Shown here: positions 13,633 to 16,139 of the stretch, in pieces
Position numbering within the stretch: the first letter of the stretch is position 1
Layout: the number at the start of each line of letters is the position of its first letter
From: Prevotellaceae bacterium UBA1710
GTDB taxonomy: Bacteria > Bacteroidota > Bacteroidia > Bacteroidales > Bacteroidaceae
Length of the DNA: 16,139 nt
Direction: 5' to 3'
Assembly (NCBI GenBank): GCA_002317355.1
Contig: DCJC01000080.1
Coordinates: 1-16,139, forward strand
Program-made: the position numbers and the translations under genes
The notes under the pieces: model-generated
What the model was told of the DNA's origin: nothing
What the model saw: the letters and a program-made list of their open reading frames with translations, nothing else
Databases searched by the model: none

Positions 13633-13700
13633 AAAAGTATCCTGCTAATTTGTCCCAAAAACATCGTTAAAAACGATTCGCTGAATGGGTACTTTTTATT
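13633..13700 (+). terminator. Hairpin plus T tract downstream of the RNA candidate
   Basis: Bases 13633-13642 pair with 13687-13696 (10 pairs, one G-T), enclosing ATCGTT (13663-13668) paired with AACGAT (13672-13677) around AAA. TTTTTATTTCTT follows from about 13693. It would end a transcript from the RNA candidate region before the nif3-like promoter. Confidence 0.55.
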
Positions 13701-13750
13701 TCTTGATTGTTAATATTGGTTAACGCATCGTAATATTGTTAATCTTCATC

Positions 13751-13781
13751 TTTGGAATATTGCTTTTTTTTCGTAACTTTG
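13751..13781 (+). promoter_or_regulatory. Promoter of the nif3-like/zinc ribbon operon
   Basis: TTTG (13751-13754), 19 bases, then TAACTTTG (13774-13781). The predicted start near 13787 gives a leader of about 16 bases before the GTG at 13803. Confidence 0.75.
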
Positions 13782-13802
13782 CACCCTAAAATATCGCATA
13801 GC

Positions 13803-14588
13803 GTGAAAATTAAGGAAGTGTTTTGTGCCCTTGAGCGTTTCGCGCCTCTGCCCTTGCAAGAAGACTGGGACAATGCCGGCTTGCAAGTTGGATTGACAGA
13901 GGCGGAAGTTTCAGGGGCTTTATTGTGCCTTGACGTGACCGAGGAAATCGTGAGCGAAGCAATGGCTAAGGGATGCAATCTTATTGTGTCCCATCATCCT
14001 CTTATCTTCCGTAAACTTGCGCAAGTTACTGATACTGATATGGTTCAACGCTCGGTGATGATGGCGATAAAGAATGACATCACGATAATTTCCATGCATA
14101 CCAATCTCGATTCGGCTAATGGTGGCGTGAATCATGAGATGGCTGTGCGACTCGGACTTCAGAACATCCGATTCCTGAATCCGCAGCAGATGAACGGTGT
14201 AGAATATGGCATGGGGACAATCGGCGAGTTGGCTTCCGAGATTAGTGCTGAGCAGTTCGTTCAGCTCGTGAAGAAGACATTCAACTGCGGTTGCGTGATA
14301 ACAAACCCTCTCATCAGCCGGCCTATCCGAAAGGTTGCGATGGTTGGAGGTGCTGGCGACTGCGCCATCCGTGATGCAGAGAAGGCTGGGGCAGATGCTT
14401 TCATCACAGGTGAGATGCACTACCATCAGTATTTTGGTCATGACGACATCCAGCTTGCTGTTATCGGTCACTATGAAAGTGAGCAATACACACAGCAGTT
14501 GCTGAAGAGGATCATAGAGCGTGAATGTGCTGGTGTGAAATGCTATGTGGCTGACACACAGACTAATCCGCTTAGATATCACTTCTAA
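13803..14588 (+). CDS. Nif3-like dinuclear metal centre protein (YbgI/NIF3 family)
   Basis: A 261-residue NIF3-family protein, expected to form a toroidal hexamer with two metal ions per subunit. Metal ligands match those of E. coli YbgI: H64 and H65 in VSHHPLIF, D103 in HTNLD, H223 and E227 in GHYESEQ. The conserved DNAGLQVG (23-30) and GEMHYHQ (203-209) are also present. The biochemical role of the family is not settled; links to GTP cyclohydrolase-type chemistry and metal handling have been proposed. I choose the GTG at 13803 because MKIKEVFCALERFAPLPLQ is the usual family N-terminus and the upstream ATG (13752) lies inside the promoter. The length fits the short form without the CutA-like insert. 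The next gene starts 33 bases after the stop, so the two are likely one operon. Confidence 0.92.
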   Translation: MKIKEVFCALERFAPLPLQEDWDNAGLQVGLTEAEVSGALLCLDVTEEIVSEAMAKGCNLIVSHHPLIFRKLAQVTDTDMVQRSVMMAIKNDITIISMHTNLDSANGGVNHEMAVRLGLQNIRFLNPQQMNGVEYGMGTIGELASEISAEQFVQLVKKTFNCGCVITNPLISRPIRKVAMVGGAGDCAIRDAEKAGADAFITGEMHYHQYFGHDDIQLAVIGHYESEQYTQQLLKRIIERECAGVKCYVADTQTNPLRYHF

Positions 14589-14621
14589 AGAAAAGTTTAT
14601 TTTATATATATCGTTAAATTT

Positions 14622-15440
14622 ATGGCAAGAAAAGATCCAACAGATTTGACTGTAGAGGAGAAGCTTAAGGCTCTCTATCAGTTGCAGTTGACACTTTCTC
14701 AGATTGACGAGAAGCGTGCTCTTCGTGGTGAACTTCCTCTCGAGGTAGAAGACCTTGAGAATGAGGTAGAAGGTCTTAATGTTCGTCTGGACAAGATTCA
14801 GCGCGACATCAACGATTACGAGAACGCTATCATGCAGCGCCGTGCTGACATCGAGGAGGCAAGATTGAGCGTTGAGCGCTACAACCGTCAGCTCGACGAG
14901 GTTAAGAACAACCGTGAGTATGATACACTTACCAAGGAGATTGAGTTCCAGGAACTGGAGATTCAGCTCTGCGAGAAGAAGATCAAGGAGGCTGTTCAGA
15001 AGGTTGATGAGCGTAAGCGCGATATGATGCGTGCTGAGGAGCAGCTCAACGACCGTGAGACTGCACTTGAGGATAAGCGCGGTGAGCTTGACGAGATCAT
15101 GCAGGAGACTCGTGAGGAGGAGGAAATCCTCAAGGCTAAGGCTAAGGATTACGAGACTCGCATCGAGAGCCGTCTGCTTCAGAGCTTCAAGCGTATCCGT
15201 AAGAATGCTCGTAACGGTCTTGGTATCGTTTACGTGCAGCGTGATGCTTGCGGTGGTTGCTTCAACAAGATTCCACCTCAGCGCCAGTTGGATATCAAGA
15301 TGCACAAGAAGATCATCGTATGTGAGTACTGCGGTCGTATCTTGGTTGATCCAGAGTTGGCAGGTGTTAAGATTGAGAAGCCAGCAGAAAAGAAGACAAA
15401 GAAGCGCGCTATCCGTCGTATCAAGAAGGACGACGAGTAA
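14622..15440 (+). CDS. Coiled-coil protein with C4-type zinc ribbon (COG1579, zf-RING_7)
   Basis: A 272-residue protein. Residues about 12-195 form a long, highly charged antiparallel coiled coil (rich in E, R, K; heptad leucines), with the conserved NNREYDTLTKEI bend at 96-107. The C4 zinc ribbon is at 210-237: C210-x-x-C213 and C234-x-x-C237. A basic tail (KKTKKRAIRRIKK) follows. COG1579 proteins are widespread, cytoplasmic and of uncertain role; the basic tail and the ribbon suggest nucleic-acid binding or ribosome association, an inference. Pairing with a nif3-like gene is common in bacteria and supports a shared function. No Shine-Dalgarno site is seen; the leader is A/T-rich. The codon use is strongly biased (CGT, AAG, GAG), pointing to good expression. 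A strong terminator follows. Confidence 0.92.
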   Translation: MARKDPTDLTVEEKLKALYQLQLTLSQIDEKRALRGELPLEVEDLENEVEGLNVRLDKIQRDINDYENAIMQRRADIEEARLSVERYNRQLDEVKNNREYDTLTKEIEFQELEIQLCEKKIKEAVQKVDERKRDMMRAEEQLNDRETALEDKRGELDEIMQETREEEEILKAKAKDYETRIESRLLQSFKRIRKNARNGLGIVYVQRDACGGCFNKIPPQRQLDIKMHKKIIVCEYCGRILVDPELAGVKIEKPAEKKTKKRAIRRIKKDDE

Positions 15441-15470
15441 GCCTCTTTCTATATCTGAAATATAATTGTG

Positions 15471-15516
15471 TCGCTCATAGACTCCCGATTGGGTTTCTGT
15501 GAGCGATGCTTGGTTT
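15471..15516 (+). terminator. Intrinsic terminator of the nif3-like/zinc ribbon operon
   Basis: TCGCTCATAGA (15471-15481) pairs with bases 15496-15506 (11 pairs, one T-G), then a 2x2 internal loop, then CCC/GGG around a GATT tetraloop. TGCTTGGTTTT follows. It lies 30 bases after the zinc ribbon stop. Confidence 0.85.
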
Positions 15517-15517
15517 T

Positions 15518-15605
15518 AGCCCCTCTGAGGGCTTAATCTCCGTTTTGCCTATAAATCCCTGTATTATCACTGTTTTCGCTCTGAGAGCGTGGAAAACGCG
15601 TTTTT
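15518..15605. repeat. Two further hairpins, the second with a T run
   Basis: AGCCC (15518-15522) pairs with GGGCT (15529-15533). Further on GTTTTCGCTC (15572-15581) pairs with GAGCG and AAAAC (15585-15597, a 3-base bulge), followed by GCG and TTTTT (15601-15605). The second looks like an intrinsic terminator, perhaps a remnant, since no gene ends nearby. Confidence 0.5.
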
Positions 15606-15690
15606 CAATAGCCTTTTGTTTGTGTTCTTTGTTTGGGACGAAAGATGGGTGTGGTAAAGCCGAATGGAATTGCTTTATGAATGTATAGGT

Positions 15691-15711
15691 AAATGTGAGC
15701 TCGATGGATTT
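15691..15711 (-). repeat. Degenerate copy of the 22-bp repeat
   Basis: AAATGTGAGCTCGATGG and the following bases match the left arm at 15820-15840 at 17 of 21 positions, in the same orientation as that arm. It is a decayed relative of the arms of the MITE-like element downstream. Confidence 0.4.
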
Positions 15712-15788
15712 TTATAAGCATAATGACCATTGATAATGCATTAATTGCCTTGCAGCTTCATGAGGGGAAAATAATGTCCTGATTGTTA

Positions 15789-15825
15789 TCCTAATTAACG
15801 TCTAAATTGGTGTCCTAATTAACGT
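15789..15825. repeat. 13-bp direct repeat TCCTAATTAACGT
   Basis: TCCTAATTAACGT occurs at 15789-15801 and 15813-15825, 24 bases apart. The second copy overlaps the left arm of the MITE-like element, so it may be a product of local duplication at its edge. Confidence 0.7.
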
Positions 15826-15934
15826 GAGTTCGATGAATTTGTTAGTCGCTCGCTTCGGGGCTCGCACATCCCCCTCCTTTATTTTTGCTGAATACCCCCC
15901 CAAAAAAAAATGAAATTCGTCGAACTCACGTTAA
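15819..15934. mobile_element. MITE-like element with 22-bp inverted ends and a C7-A9 homopolymer
   Basis: 15819-15840 and 15913-15934 are inverted repeats with 21 of 22 matches (the exception can pair as G-T). The 72 bases between hold a GC-rich patch (CGCTCGCTTCGGGGCTCGC) and a C7 run (15895-15901) directly followed by A9 (15902-15910). No coding capacity is seen. A further copy of the arm occurs at 69-90, so this is a repeated sequence; mobility is an inference and no target duplication is clear. Confidence 0.6.
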
Positions 15935-16139
15935 GTGATGGTAAAATAATAACTTCCTACGTTTTTTATTTTTTTTCTTTGAGCCGCTTTTATTCTGCAC
16001 ATACTCCGATATTATCCGCTCAGCCCTTTGGGATGCTTGCCAGAGCAAGAACATCGGACTTTGTTGGCTATTTTTGTGTTGTTGGCTTTCCCTTTGGCCG
16101 CCGAGCTAAACCTTCCTCAGTCATGTAGCCCGCTACACT
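15935..16139. other. Gene-free right end of the window
   Basis: No gene was recognised. CTTGC (16036-16040) pairs with GCAAG (16045-16049) around CAGA. TGTTGGCT occurs twice (about 16063 and 16080). TGTAGC (16124-16129) pairs with GCTACA (16132-16137) around CC at the very end. The stretch has an abrupt, GC-richer texture compared with 15441-15818 and may belong to a repeat continuing past the window. Confidence 0.4.

Noticed and set aside
13920..15305. A 461-codon open frame on the minus strand across the nif3-like and zinc ribbon genes
   Set aside because: It is antisense to two genes with clear family motifs. Its leucine/threonine/serine-rich product looks like the mirror of biased codons, and it crosses the gap between both genes.
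15910..16128. A 72-codon frame at the right end
   Set aside because: It starts within the A9 run and inverted arm of the MITE-like element and has no recognisable domain.

Overview
The window looks like chromosomal DNA from a Bacteroidales bacterium, most likely a Prevotella/Segatella-type gut or rumen species. The evidence is the promoters, which repeatedly show the Bacteroidetes pattern (a TTTG-like -33 box about 18-20 bases before TAnnTTTG), the weak Shine-Dalgarno sites, and the gene content: a VirE_N/DUF3987 protein, a DUF4248 protein, an M64 peptidase with a QDF-type signal-peptide junction, and an Rpn-family nuclease. No rRNA, tRNA or CRISPR array was seen.

Layout, left to right. 1-560 is gene-free and full of simple and dispersed repeats. 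561-2924 is a VirE_N (primase-like) plus DUF3987 ATPase protein, ending in octamer repeats and a hairpin. 3093-4031 is an Rpn/PD-(D/E)XK nuclease with an EGR-repeat tail. 4223-5455 is a BaiN/HI0933-like flavoprotein whose message is probably leaderless. 5660-6994 is a secreted M64 metallopeptidase. 7131-7703 is purN. Convergent with it, 7803-10553 (minus) is an SF1 helicase with a DnaQ-like exonuclease inserted where the 2B domain normally lies; that exonuclease itself carries a peptide encoded by an in-frame GC-rich repeat. Divergent from the helicase, 10667-11629 is a YghZ-like aldo/keto reductase that ends beside a 15-bp tandem repeat. 11838-12290 is a lone HsdR N-terminal-type nuclease domain. 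12565-12843 (minus) is a DUF4248 protein. About 950 bases follow without a protein gene, holding CTTTCAA arrays in both orientations, a perfect 51-base AT palindrome, and a strongly folded segment at 13442-13568 that is a good candidate for a structured RNA. 13803-14588 (Nif3-like) and 14622-15440 (coiled coil plus C4 zinc ribbon) form an operon closed by a clear terminator. 15441-16139 is gene-free and repeat-rich, including a MITE-like element with 22-bp inverted ends.

The window mixes housekeeping genes (purN, nif3-like, zinc ribbon, flavoprotein) with accessory ones (VirE_N/DUF3987, Rpn, HsdR-like domain, DUF4248) separated by repeat elements. VirE_N/DUF3987 and DUF4248 proteins are usually close neighbours in Bacteroidetes genomes; here they lie about 10 kb apart, each beside its own octamer repeat array, which suggests a split or scattered cassette. 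The most interesting items are the RNA candidate at 13442-13568, the palindrome/iteron region at 12965-13270, the helicase-exonuclease fusion with its repeat-derived insert, and the 22-bp repeat family found near both ends of the window.
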